A DNA stretch of 7,820 bases from Candidatus Poseidoniaceae archaeon. GTDB lineage: Archaea > Thermoplasmatota > Poseidoniia > Poseidoniales > Poseidoniaceae. The stretch is from NCBI GenBank assembly GCA_013330015.1, contig DUJC01000146.1:3290-11109 (forward strand), given 5' to 3'. Below the pieces are notes generated by a model. That model was not told the DNA's origin. It did not search any database and was given only the letters and a program-made list of their open reading frames with translations. This document shows, one piece after another, positions 1 through 6,786 of the stretch. Made by a program: the position numbers and the translations under genes. Within the stretch, counting starts at the first letter, position 1. Every line of letters begins with the position of its first letter.

Positions 1-144
1 GATACCCGATATGGTGAGCCCTTCAACTGTGAGGTGGGCAGCATGAAGTCCTCGTCCGTAGAGAAGCAAATCACAGGATGTCGAAGCCAAACGTCCAGCA
101 ATTAAAGAGCCGATCGAACCAACACCAACGATGCCGATTCTCAA
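1..144 (-). CDS. panE: Ketopantoate reductase (2-dehydropantoate 2-reductase), N-terminal 48 residues, truncated by window edge
   Basis: The enzyme reduces 2-dehydropantoate to pantoate with NAD(P)H in the cytoplasm, a step towards pantothenate and coenzyme A. Only the first 48 codons are visible; the gene runs off the left edge. The translation begins (M/L)RIGIVGVGSIGS, a beta strand followed by the dinucleotide-binding motif GxGxxG at residues 7-12. An arginine at residue 31, in LLLYGRG, sits where E. coli PanE has Arg31 of its NADPH-binding loop. No ATG is in frame. I chose the TTG at 142-144 because a GGAGG lies 7 bases upstream and the protein then starts right at the first beta strand. 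It lies 2 bases after the stop of the upstream membrane-protein gene, so translational coupling is likely. With only 48 residues, another Rossmann-fold reductase of the same superfamily cannot be fully excluded. Confidence 0.75.
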   Translation of the reverse strand, partial: MRIGIVGVGSIGSLIAGRLASTSCDLLLYGRGLHAAHLTVEGLTISGI

Positions 145-146
145 AC

Positions 147-2609
147 CTAAGCCTCCATGTAGGCTCCGAACGTGACCAAAATAGCTCCATCTTGGTGCGT
201 GAACTGATGGGTGTTGAACATTGCATCAGGAACGTCAAGTGTGAAATTATTCCAGCCACTGGAAAGGGAACTCGGCAAGGTTGTCAGATCCCAAGCAACA
301 TCGCCAAAGGCGTCGTGACGCAAAACGATGTCCAAATCATTGCTGTTGTAGAGGGCAATCTCTAACTGTGACGATTCGGAAGACATCGGTTCATCCCAAA
401 GGCGGAGGGTTTGGTCGCTCCGATACAGAATCAAATCGGGACCTACTTCGACCGTGAATCTGGATGCAAGACCGTCCTCTTGGTTGCAATAAACATAGGT
501 GTCTGGCGACAACTTCAGATGGAGACTTTCATTTCCTTCTATAGAAGGAATCCTGTGTTTTGGCCTGATGCTCAAATCCCAGGACCAATTGTTGTTGTTT
601 GATTGAGGAGGTGCCGTCAAAAATCCATCATCTGGACAAGATGAGGCATTCTCTTGATACAGTGTACCTCCCTGATCAAACGGAGTGCCCCATCCATGCG
701 TTCCATCGATCAGCCATCCTTGGTCCGATGCAGATACGATGTGCGGCCACGTTGCGTCAAAACCTACCATGAACGACAGGTTGCCAATGTTGACCGATTG
801 AAGAAGAGATTGTGCTTGGGATGGAAGAGCTTGATCGACCCCGTTCAAGCAAACAGCTGTGTCTTCAGAAGACAGTGCTTGCGTAAGGCCTGCTTGTCCA
901 TCCAACCAAAGGAATGGCAACCACTCATCGCCCAAATCGGGGAAGGTAATGTTGGTCGCGAAGTCTTCCTGAACGTAGACATTGACGCAGGAAAGAACGC
1001 CGTCATCGCCTCGAACATGACGCCACTCAGCGCCAACCGAAGCGTTGAGGAGTGGATGGATTGTTCCAGTTTCTTCGAATGAATCAGAATCATCAAAGAC
1101 AATACTGAGTTCATAATCAATCGAACTGGGTTGATGAGAGAGATTCTCGTGGTGGAGTGCAAAGTCTATCTTCAACGATTCTCCGGGCTCTAATGTGCCT
1201 TGACAGTGGTCATTTCCACACGAGAGAGAAGACGCCCAAAGGGCATTACCAGGGATTCCGCCTGATACGTTGTAGGAACGGTCTTGCATGGATGGATTCG
1301 TGAGTTCGATTGTAATCGATGCATTCCAAACATCGGTAAGTTCAGCGAATTCATCCACGGTAATCGAGTACGTTGCATCCGCATCCCATCGCTCCACTGA
1401 TTCAACCGGAAACTGAGCAGGAATGGCGAATAAAATTGCAACAAAAAGGACAATACCTAGTCGCCGATGGTTGTCTTCGGACAAGGGTCGATCGCCGTCC
1501 ATGAGGACAGGAATTCGAGGGTCTCCGCCCATGAACATCAGAAGTGGAATGAGGACAGACAACACTGGAATCCAAATGGTGAATCCATTGAACGCGTCGA
1601 AAATGAAGAACGCTGCCGTGATGAGGAGCATGAACATCAGGATTTGCGTCCCAGTACTCCGAGCCTCATGAATCCCCATTCGAGCCACAAGGAGTCGACC
1701 ACCGGGGAAGGTAGGAATTGGGAGCATCAAGAGCCAACCGACCAGCGTAAGGAATCCAGCAGCGAAGAAGAATGGATGCCCCCAATCGAGCGTGTTTGAG
1801 AATGAGACATCAAATCCTGAACTGATGAGTTCGATGAGAAACGGTGGATTTGCACGATATGGTTCGCTTGACAACATGTACGGATCGGATGTCAACAACA
1901 ATCCGAGTGTCCAAAAAACGAATCCTGAAAGCAGCATTACAATCGGAACCGACACGGAAGTCCATGCTAATGAGGCTCGGTCGGGCCAAGGACGTGCATC
2001 CATGCGAGGCAGGGTTGGGATGAAAAAGATGCCAAATGGCCAAATGAAATAGGAAGTTGACAAACCAGAAAACAACCACAAGAGAACCGAAGGATCTGGA
2101 ATTGGTAGAATATGACCACTACGGACTCCGAATTTTGCAGAAACTCTTGTTTGAACAAAGGATGCTAAGAGAAGTGTTCCAAGAATCGGTAGTGCGAATC
2201 CTACCAATCCATCAAGATAGACCGAATCTGTAAACCAACCACCCACTGGACGACCACTGTCCATCCATCGGACGGCTGAGAGAAGCAGTGTGATGATGGA
2301 AGCCGTCCACATGTAGAGGTGAATTCGTGATCCTGGAAATTGGCGATGAGGAAGAGGGAGTGTGGTCAATTGAATCACGTCACCTCGGCGTAACTTAGCC
2401 ATCCAACCAAGACGCTCAAGATATGCATTCAATTCAATTAAGTTCTCATCAAGTTGGTCGGATTCAATTTCCCACGTTGGCCATAATCCACCAACATGCG
2501 AACGAACGGTAACGTATCGTTGAACAATACCTTCGAGGAGATCTTTCTGAGTCCATGCGTCCTTATGGACGGAAATTGGGGCCAACTGTGCATCATCCAA
2601 ATCAGACAT
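147..2609 (-). CDS. Site-2-protease/EGY-like (M50-type) polytopic membrane protein lacking zinc ligands, with a large glycosylatable extracellular domain
   Basis: I see four parts in this 820-residue protein. Residues 1-97 are a soluble, probably cytosolic, region. Residues 98-398 hold about eight hydrophobic segments (98-114, 131-152, 174-200, 215-240, 277-297, 321-340, 343-361, 383-398). Residues 399-820 are hydrophilic, with no later membrane segment. The membrane part follows the EGY/S2P layout: a segment ending FGVRSGHILPIPDP, an R-rich loop, a GP-like helix, then LPIPTFPGGRLLVARMG (residues 296-312), then RPLSEDNHRRLG before the last helix. Active enzymes have HExxH in the second helix and LDGG later. 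Here the second helix reads PILGTLLLASFVQTR and LDGG is TFPGG, so zinc binding and proteolysis are unlikely. If segment 174-200 is re-entrant, as in S2P proteins, the C-terminal domain lies outside; its six Cys and ten sequons agree. The ATG is the only usable start before an upstream in-frame TGA, and no canonical ribosome site precedes it. Family assignment is by eye. Confidence 0.72.
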   Translation of the reverse strand: MSDLDDAQLAPISVHKDAWTQKDLLEGIVQRYVTVRSHVGGLWPTWEIESDQLDENLIELNAYLERLGWMAKLRRGDVIQLTTLPLPHRQFPGSRIHLYMWTASIITLLLSAVRWMDSGRPVGGWFTDSVYLDGLVGFALPILGTLLLASFVQTRVSAKFGVRSGHILPIPDPSVLLWLFSGLSTSYFIWPFGIFFIPTLPRMDARPWPDRASLAWTSVSVPIVMLLSGFVFWTLGLLLTSDPYMLSSEPYRANPPFLIELISSGFDVSFSNTLDWGHPFFFAAGFLTLVGWLLMLPIPTFPGGRLLVARMGIHEARSTGTQILMFMLLITAAFFIFDAFNGFTIWIPVLSVLIPLLMFMGGDPRIPVLMDGDRPLSEDNHRRLGIVLFVAILFAIPAQFPVESVERWDADATYSITVDEFAELTDVWNASITIELTNPSMQDRSYNVSGGIPGNALWASSLSCGNDHCQGTLEPGESLKIDFALHHENLSHQPSSIDYELSIVFDDSDSFEETGTIHPLLNASVGAEWRHVRGDDGVLSCVNVYVQEDFATNITFPDLGDEWLPFLWLDGQAGLTQALSSEDTAVCLNGVDQALPSQAQSLLQSVNIGNLSFMVGFDATWPHIVSASDQGWLIDGTHGWGTPFDQGGTLYQENASSCPDDGFLTAPPQSNNNNWSWDLSIRPKHRIPSIEGNESLHLKLSPDTYVYCNQEDGLASRFTVEVGPDLILYRSDQTLRLWDEPMSSESSQLEIALYNSNDLDIVLRHDAFGDVAWDLTTLPSSLSSGWNNFTLDVPDAMFNTHQFTHQDGAILVTFGAYMEA
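150..1409 (-). other. Predicted extracellular domain of the S2P-like protein (residues 401-820)
   Basis: This coding segment specifies about 420 residues after the last membrane helix. It contains six cysteines (464, 469, 541, 587, 658, 708) and ten N-X-S/T sequons (Asn 429, 447, 489, 522, 553, 610, 654, 674, 693, 788). The first 400 residues have none of either. It is rich in Asp, Ser, Asn and Trp and in alternating strand-like patterns, which suggests a beta-rich surface domain. There is a run of four Asn at 671-674. I recognise no named domain family. The outside location is inferred from residue asymmetry and topology. Confidence 0.55.
152..156 (-). promoter_or_regulatory. Ribosome binding site deciding the TTG start of panE
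   Basis: The minus strand reads GGAGG here, 7 bases before the TTG at 144. It lies inside the last codons of the preceding membrane-protein gene (residues Met-Glu-Ala plus stop), so ribosomes finishing that gene end on the panE leader. It is the main reason for accepting a TTG start. Confidence 0.75.
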
Positions 2610-2686
2610 GTAAGACAGGCCCCCCAGAGTGTTCTGAACACCACTCCCACATCAATCATGCCCTTTTTACAGAGCAATAGGGGATC
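2610..2686. other. Only sizeable intergenic gap, between atpD and the membrane-protein gene
   Basis: This 77-base stretch separates the atpD stop from the ATG of the 820-residue gene, against gaps of 2 to 24 bases elsewhere. On the minus strand it holds an A/T-rich GTAAAAAGG (2662-2670) that could serve as a poor TATA element, about 21 bases upstream of the dyad at 2629-2641. I see no poly-T tract or strong hairpin that would mark an archaeal terminator. The gap could hold a separate promoter, or the two genes may simply be read through. Confidence 0.35.
2629..2641. repeat. Perfect 13-base inverted repeat upstream of the membrane-protein gene, possible operator
   Basis: The sequence GTGTTCTGAACAC (plus strand) is a perfect dyad with 6-base arms around one central base. 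It ends 19 bases before the ATG at 2609 on the minus strand. With a one-base centre it cannot form a useful RNA hairpin, so if functional it would more likely bind a dimeric regulator. A 6-base dyad can also arise by chance in a gap of this size. Confidence 0.35.
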
Positions 2687-3304
2687 TCACTTGTTCTTGA
2701 ATCGCTTTAGACGGAAGGTCTCTTCACGTTCCATCTCTTCAAGTCGAAGTTGAATGAAGACTTTCGCCTCTTCGAGTTCTGGAATAACCTTGAACTCAAG
2801 AGCATTAACACGACGCTTGGTCGCTTCGATTTCTTCCAAAAGTCGCTTCAATGTTGCTTCCATTTCAGCGGCTTTGACAATTTTCTCAATCAATTCGCTG
2901 AAACTGTCGCTCGCTTCATCGATGTATGGAGATGAGCCGATGAAACCGACACCACGCTCTGCGAACGTCGACTTGAGGTTGGTCCCACTCACGCTTGGAA
3001 CAACGACACCCATGATGTTTCGTCGCTCGACTTCAACTTCAGGATGTGCACTGTTGGCGATGGCTGCTGCTCGGACTGCGAGTCCACCTTCGATGGCGTT
3101 TGCAAGGTCGATTCGTTGCTTAGCCAAGCGGAACGCTTCGGTAATCTCACGCTTTGCTTCAATCATTTCAGCGAGAAGTTGTCGGAACTCATGGAACAGA
3201 CCGTCACGCTTCATCTTGAGAAGCTTGTAACCGTTCTTGGTTTGCTTGATGCGACCCTTGAGTTTGATCAACTCACTTCGGGTTGGTTTGATGTCAAGCG
3301 CCAT
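2687..3304 (-). CDS. atpD: A-type ATP synthase subunit D (central stalk)
   Basis: Subunit D is the rotor shaft of the archaeal A1Ao ATP synthase. Its long antiparallel coiled coil sits inside the A3B3 ring and carries rotation between the membrane ring and the catalytic sites. The 205-residue product is of normal family length. The N-terminal helix carries the family pattern PTRSELIKLK and LLKMKRDGL (residues 7-35). The C-terminal helix has RRVNALEFKVIPEL (164-177) followed by the ERE...RLKR-type basic end. The middle (about 80-130) is the non-coiled globular part. The start is firm: a GAGGTGA lies 4 bases before the ATG. The gene follows atpB by 16 bases and appears to be the last ATP synthase gene of the cluster. 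Confidence 0.96.
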   Translation of the reverse strand: MALDIKPTRSELIKLKGRIKQTKNGYKLLKMKRDGLFHEFRQLLAEMIEAKREITEAFRLAKQRIDLANAIEGGLAVRAAAIANSAHPEVEVERRNIMGVVVPSVSGTNLKSTFAERGVGFIGSSPYIDEASDSFSELIEKIVKAAEMEATLKRLLEEIEATKRRVNALEFKVIPELEEAKVFIQLRLEEMEREETFRLKRFKNK

Positions 3305-3308
3305 GGTT

Positions 3309-3315
3309 TCACCTC
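3309..3315 (-). promoter_or_regulatory. Ribosome binding site of atpD
   Basis: The minus strand reads GAGGTGA, seven of the eight bases of the ideal archaeal GGAGGTGA, 4 bases before the atpD ATG and just after the atpB stop. The same arrangement precedes atpF. Confidence 0.85.
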
Positions 3316-3320
3316 AGGAT

Positions 3321-4700
3321 TCAAGCCTTGTTGTCAGGATGGTACTTCTCGATCCACTTCTGGTCAAGACGGACGAGATACTTGGTGTCAATCGATGACA
3401 TCAATTCCCAGCAGAGGTCAAGCGTCTCATCGATGGAACGGTCCTCGTCACGGGATTGACGTAGGAAGCGGTCTTCAAAGACACCTGAGAAGTCAAGCAA
3501 TTGCTTGTCACGCTCGTTCAATGCATCCTCACCAACGATGGCAACAAGTCCACGAAGTTCACGACCTTGAGCGTATGCAGCATACATTTGGTCGGAAACA
3601 GACTTGTGGTCTTCACGTGTGGTTTCAGCACCGATACAGGAACCCATCAATCGAGAGAGGGATGGTAGAACGTTGATCGGCGGATAGATACCTTGCTGGT
3701 GAAGCTCACGAGAGATAACAATCTGTCCTTCGGTAATGTAACCAGACAAGTCAGGAATTGGGTGCGTAATGTCGTCACCAGGCATGGTAAGAATTGGGAA
3801 CTGTGTAATCGATCCCTTCTTGCCCTTGACAATTCCAGCACGCTCGTAAAGCATAGCAAGGTCCGTGTACATGTAACCAGGGTAACCACGTCGTCCAGGA
3901 ACTTCTTCACGTGCAGCACCGATTTGTCGAAGTGCGTCACAGTAGTTGGTCATGTCCGTGTAGATAACGAGAACGTGATAGTCGTGCTCGAAAGCGAGGT
4001 ACTCAGCAGCGGTCAATGCGAGACGAGGCGTAATGATTCGCTCGACAGCAGGGTCGTCAGCGAGGTTGACGAACAATGCAGCGTTCTCAAGCGCACCGGT
4101 TCGCTCCAAGTCGGAACGGAAGAAGTTGTATTCTTCAGCAGTGATACCCATCGCACAGAAAACGACGATAAATTGCTCATCGCTTCCCTTCAACTTGGCT
4201 TGACGAGCGATTTGCAGTGCAATGTCGTTATGTGGAAGACCAGAGGCCGAGAAAATTGGCAACTTTTGTCCACGAACGAGTGTTGTACAGCAGTCAATAG
4301 CAGAAATTCCAGTTTGAATGAAATCGTGAGGGCTCTGTCGGCTGTAAGGGTTGATCGCAGCACCAATGATGTCAGCGTTTTCTTCAGCAACGATATCAGG
4401 TCCACCGTCACGGGGTCGGCCTGCACCATCGAGAATTCGACCTACGAGGTCTTTGCTTACGGGGAGCTTGAAAACATCGCCCATGAACGTAACACCAGCA
4501 GTTCGGTCAATCTTTGCAGTTCCTTCGAAAACTTGGACGATAACTAGGTCGTCAGAGGTATCGAGAACTTGCCCGTTCTTGATGGATCCATCTGCAAGAC
4601 GGATGGTAACAATTTCACCAAAGGCAACGGGTTCGGTCTTGTTCAAGAAAACCAGTGGCCCCTTGACGTCAGTAATGGTTCGGTATTCTTTTCCTGTCAT
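3321..4700 (-). CDS. atpB: A-type ATP synthase subunit B (non-catalytic nucleotide-binding subunit)
   Basis: Subunit B alternates with catalytic subunit A in the A3B3 head, binding nucleotide without turning it over. The 459-residue length is usual. It has an N-terminal beta barrel (about 1-75), a RecA-like core, and a C-terminal helical domain (from about 355). The place of the Walker A motif is taken by SASGLPHND (151-159), the degenerate loop typical of B subunits, which separates this protein from subunit A. Other family blocks are [10 protein letters not shown] (141-150), [14 protein letters not shown] (269-282) and [16 protein letters not shown] (312-327). Residues 137-138 are Cys-Cys in [10 protein letters not shown], where homologues I remember usually have Met-Asn. 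The gene starts 11 bases after the atpA stop, with an SD-like GGACGTGA 4 bases before the ATG. Confidence 0.97.
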   Translation of the reverse strand: MTGKEYRTITDVKGPLVFLNKTEPVAFGEIVTIRLADGSIKNGQVLDTSDDLVIVQVFEGTAKIDRTAGVTFMGDVFKLPVSKDLVGRILDGAGRPRDGGPDIVAEENADIIGAAINPYSRQSPHDFIQTGISAIDCCTTLVRGQKLPIFSASGLPHNDIALQIARQAKLKGSDEQFIVVFCAMGITAEEYNFFRSDLERTGALENAALFVNLADDPAVERIITPRLALTAAEYLAFEHDYHVLVIYTDMTNYCDALRQIGAAREEVPGRRGYPGYMYTDLAMLYERAGIVKGKKGSITQFPILTMPGDDITHPIPDLSGYITEGQIVISRELHQQGIYPPINVLPSLSRLMGSCIGAETTREDHKSVSDQMYAAYAQGRELRGLVAIVGEDALNERDKQLLDFSGVFEDRFLRQSRDEDRSIDETLDLCWELMSSIDTKYLVRLDQKWIEKYHPDNKA

Positions 4701-4704
4701 GATA

Positions 4705-4712
4705 TCACGTCC
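4705..4712 (-). promoter_or_regulatory. Probable ribosome binding site of atpB
   Basis: The minus strand reads GGACGTGA, one mismatch from GGAGGTGA, 4 bases before the atpB ATG. Its first base is the last base of the atpA TAG stop, which suggests coupled translation and matched A and B output. Confidence 0.6.
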
Positions 4713-6451
4713 TAGTTGTCCTCCACAGTGTCAGCGATTTCATCGACCATGGCCTTGACCATGTCATCGATGGTATCGATGTATCCCTTTTCGAATCGAC
4801 CGCGCATAAGTGCGGTTCGTGCTGGAACGTTGACAACATCGTTGAGTTGGGCACCAGCAGCCATAGCATTCTTTGCAGCCTCTTGGAAGCTGAGAATGGC
4901 CTTGGACATGGAGTATTGCAAGTGGATGTCACAGTATGCGTCAACGTCGTGGAATCCGTTTTGTTGCAAGAAGAATTCACGAATCATACGAGCAACTTCC
5001 AGTGTGAGTTGTTGGTCGACTGGCAATGCATCAGAACCAACAAGCTGGACAATCTCTTGCAACTCGGCTTCAATTTGCAGCAAACCGCTGATTTGAGTTC
5101 GAATCTCAGGGAAGTCTTGTGCAATGTTATCACGGAACCATTGGTTCAGGCTCTGTGGGTACAGGGAGTACGAGTTGAGCCAGTTGATAGCAGGGAAGTG
5201 ACGTTGTCGTGCAAGGCCTGCGTCCAATCCCCAGAAAACCTTGACAATTCGCAGTGTACCTTGGGATACAGGTTCTGAAATGTCACCACCAGGCGGACTA
5301 ACCGCACCGATGACTGTAACCGATCCGTCGTCACCATTCTTTGTCTCAACACGACCAGCACGTTCGTAGAACTCAGCAATTCGGGATGAAAGGTAAGCAG
5401 GATATCCTTCCTCACCTGGCATCTCTTCAAGACGGGAGGAAATCTCACGCATTGCTTCAGCCCATCGAGAGGTTGAGTCCGCCATCAGCGCAACGTCGTA
5501 GCCCATGTCACGGAAGTACTCAGCAATGGTAATTCCAGTGTACACAGATGCTTCACGAGCAGCTACAGGCATGTTGGATGTGTTGGCGATCATGACCGTT
5601 CGGTTCATGAGAGGCTTACCGGTGTTCGGGTCAATCAAGTGAGGGAACTCGTCCAATACTTCTGTCATTTCGTTTCCACGCTCACCGCAACCGATGTAGA
5701 CAACGATCTGAGCGTCGGAATACTTTGCAAGCGATTGTTGTGTAACCGTCTTTCCTGAACCGAATGGACCTGGAATACCCGCTGCACCACCCTTTGCGAG
5801 TGGGAAGAGGAAGTCGAGGATACGCATACCAGTGATCAATGGTGTATCTGGTGCGTACTTCTGTCGGTATGGACGAGGTGTTCGAACAGGCCACTTTTGC
5901 ATCATCTGGATTTCAGATCCATCTTCAAGCGTACAAACTGTTTCTGTCACGTTGAAGTCACCTGACTTGATCTCCTTGATGACACCGTTCATGGTTGGAG
6001 GAACCATGATTTTGTGGACGATGGTTTCGGTCTCTTGGACGTGACCGATGACTTGTCCACCTTCGACTGCAGCGCCCTTTTCGATAACGGCTTCAAAGGT
6101 CCACTTCTTTTCGAGGTCAAACGCATCTGCATCGACACCACGAGTGATGAACACACCCATGACTTCTTCCAAGGTTGGGAGAGGTCGCTGGATACCGTCG
6201 TAAATCTGGGTCAGCAAACCAGGTCCGAGAGAAACCGAGAGGGTTTCACCTGTGTTGATAACTGGTTCACCAGGTCGAATACCTGACGTGTCTTCGTAAA
6301 CTTGGATGACAGCCTTGTCACCGTGCAATTCGATGACTTCTCCCATCAATCCTTCATTGCCCACACGGACAACGTCATACATTCCTGCGCTCATTCCCGT
6401 TGCGGTAACCACAGGTCCCGAAATACGGTAAATTACTCCTTCTTTGCTCAT
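4712..6451 (-). CDS. atpA: A-type ATP synthase subunit A (catalytic)
   Basis: Subunit A makes or splits ATP at the A/B interfaces of the head. With the start chosen here it has 579 residues, normal for the family. The order is an N-terminal beta barrel (about 1-70), the bulge insert found in archaeal and vacuolar A subunits (about 110-190), the nucleotide-binding core, and a C-terminal helical domain (from about 430). The Walker A loop is GPFGSGKT (228-235), with Lys234. GERGNE (256-261) carries the catalytic-type glutamate, and [11 protein letters not shown] (320-330) holds the Walker B aspartate. The P-loop is uninterrupted, with no intein. An ATG 15 bases upstream (6464-6466) is also in frame, but it overlaps the GGAGG that serves the ATG at 6451, and starting at MSKEG puts the protein directly at its first strand. 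The start is therefore likely but not proven. Confidence 0.97.
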   Translation of the reverse strand: MSKEGVIYRISGPVVTATGMSAGMYDVVRVGNEGLMGEVIELHGDKAVIQVYEDTSGIRPGEPVINTGETLSVSLGPGLLTQIYDGIQRPLPTLEEVMGVFITRGVDADAFDLEKKWTFEAVIEKGAAVEGGQVIGHVQETETIVHKIMVPPTMNGVIKEIKSGDFNVTETVCTLEDGSEIQMMQKWPVRTPRPYRQKYAPDTPLITGMRILDFLFPLAKGGAAGIPGPFGSGKTVTQQSLAKYSDAQIVVYIGCGERGNEMTEVLDEFPHLIDPNTGKPLMNRTVMIANTSNMPVAAREASVYTGITIAEYFRDMGYDVALMADSTSRWAEAMREISSRLEEMPGEEGYPAYLSSRIAEFYERAGRVETKNGDDGSVTVIGAVSPPGGDISEPVSQGTLRIVKVFWGLDAGLARQRHFPAINWLNSYSLYPQSLNQWFRDNIAQDFPEIRTQISGLLQIEAELQEIVQLVGSDALPVDQQLTLEVARMIREFFLQQNGFHDVDAYCDIHLQYSMSKAILSFQEAAKNAMAAGAQLNDVVNVPARTALMRGRFEKGYIDTIDDMVKAMVDEIADTVEDN

Positions 6452-6459
6452 GTTCTTTT

Positions 6460-6464
6460 CCTCC
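6460..6464 (-). promoter_or_regulatory. Ribosome binding site deciding the atpA start
   Basis: The minus strand reads GGAGG, 8 bases before the ATG at 6451. It begins at the last base of the alternative upstream ATG (6464-6466), so that ATG would need a different leader, and none of similar strength is seen. Confidence 0.75.
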
Positions 6465-6475
6465 ATTTTGGAACA

Positions 6476-6775
6476 TCATTTCCATAGGTCGACTCCGATT
6501 GCTCGTCGAATGGTTTCTCGGAGCGTGTTGTCTTCGTCCGTACCGATTCCAAGAACCGTCGGCGAGACGGAACCAGACAATTGCGAGCGCAATCGATCTG
6601 GCAAGGATGCAAGAACTGCGGAGTCAACAACAACAATTCCAACATCCTTTGAGTTGAGAAGGTCACGGAACACTTTGATGCGTTCCTCTTCACCTTCTGG
6701 ATTGTAAAGATTCGAAATTCCAGCAAGCTGGAATCCGAGTGTAAATTCAGGTGTTCCTACGACTGCAATTTCCAT
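6476..6775 (-). CDS. atpF: A-type ATP synthase subunit F (central stalk)
   Basis: Subunit F is a small Rossmann-like protein that binds subunit D on the rotor shaft and helps regulate or stabilise it. The product has 99 residues, normal for the family. It opens with the strand MEIAVVG, then TPEFTLGFQLAGI (8-20), which matches the family's LGF(R/Q)LAGI block. Next comes the strand VGIVVVDSAVL (45-55), and it ends with IRRAIGVDLW (89-98), like the C-terminal helix of known F subunits. The start is supported by a GAGGTGA 4 bases upstream. The gene begins 9 bases after the atpC stop and ends 24 bases before the chosen atpA start. Despite the symbol, it is not related to bacterial AtpF (subunit b). 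Confidence 0.94.
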   Translation of the reverse strand: MEIAVVGTPEFTLGFQLAGISNLYNPEGEEERIKVFRDLLNSKDVGIVVVDSAVLASLPDRLRSQLSGSVSPTVLGIGTDEDNTLRETIRRAIGVDLWK

Positions 6776-6779
6776 GTTT

Positions 6780-6786
6780 TCACCTC
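6780..6786 (-). promoter_or_regulatory. Ribosome binding site of atpF overlapping the atpC stop
   Basis: The minus strand reads TGAGGTGA, in which the atpC stop codon TGA shares its G and A with the leader GAGGTGA. The atpF ATG follows 4 bases later. Terminating ribosomes would sit on the next leader, a clear layout for translational coupling. Confidence 0.85.

Noticed and set aside
654..1082. A 142-codon plus-strand frame opposite the ectodomain
   Set aside because: The opposite strand carries an uninterrupted 820-codon frame with consistent membrane and secreted-domain features, so this frame is read as a shadow.
2610..2686. Possible transcription terminator after atpD
   Set aside because: Only a 4-base CCCT/AGGG pairing across a long loop and no T-run on the minus strand; too weak to call.
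3044..3676. A 210-codon open frame on the plus strand across the atpD/atpB junction
   Set aside because: It runs antisense to two conserved genes and across their boundary, with a composition rich in Cys, Arg, His and Gln and no domain; it is a shadow of the real genes.
3693..4547. A 284-codon open frame on the plus strand opposite atpB
   Set aside because: It lies fully antisense to a highly conserved gene. Its translation is low in hydrophobic structure and rich in Ser, Thr, Asn and Val, as expected from reading the reverse of conserved codons. It has no recognisable domain.
5747..5770. Possible intein insertion in the P-loop of the catalytic A subunit, a known site in some archaea
   Set aside because: The P-loop codes for an unbroken GPFGSGKT and the protein is of normal 579-residue length, so no intein is present.
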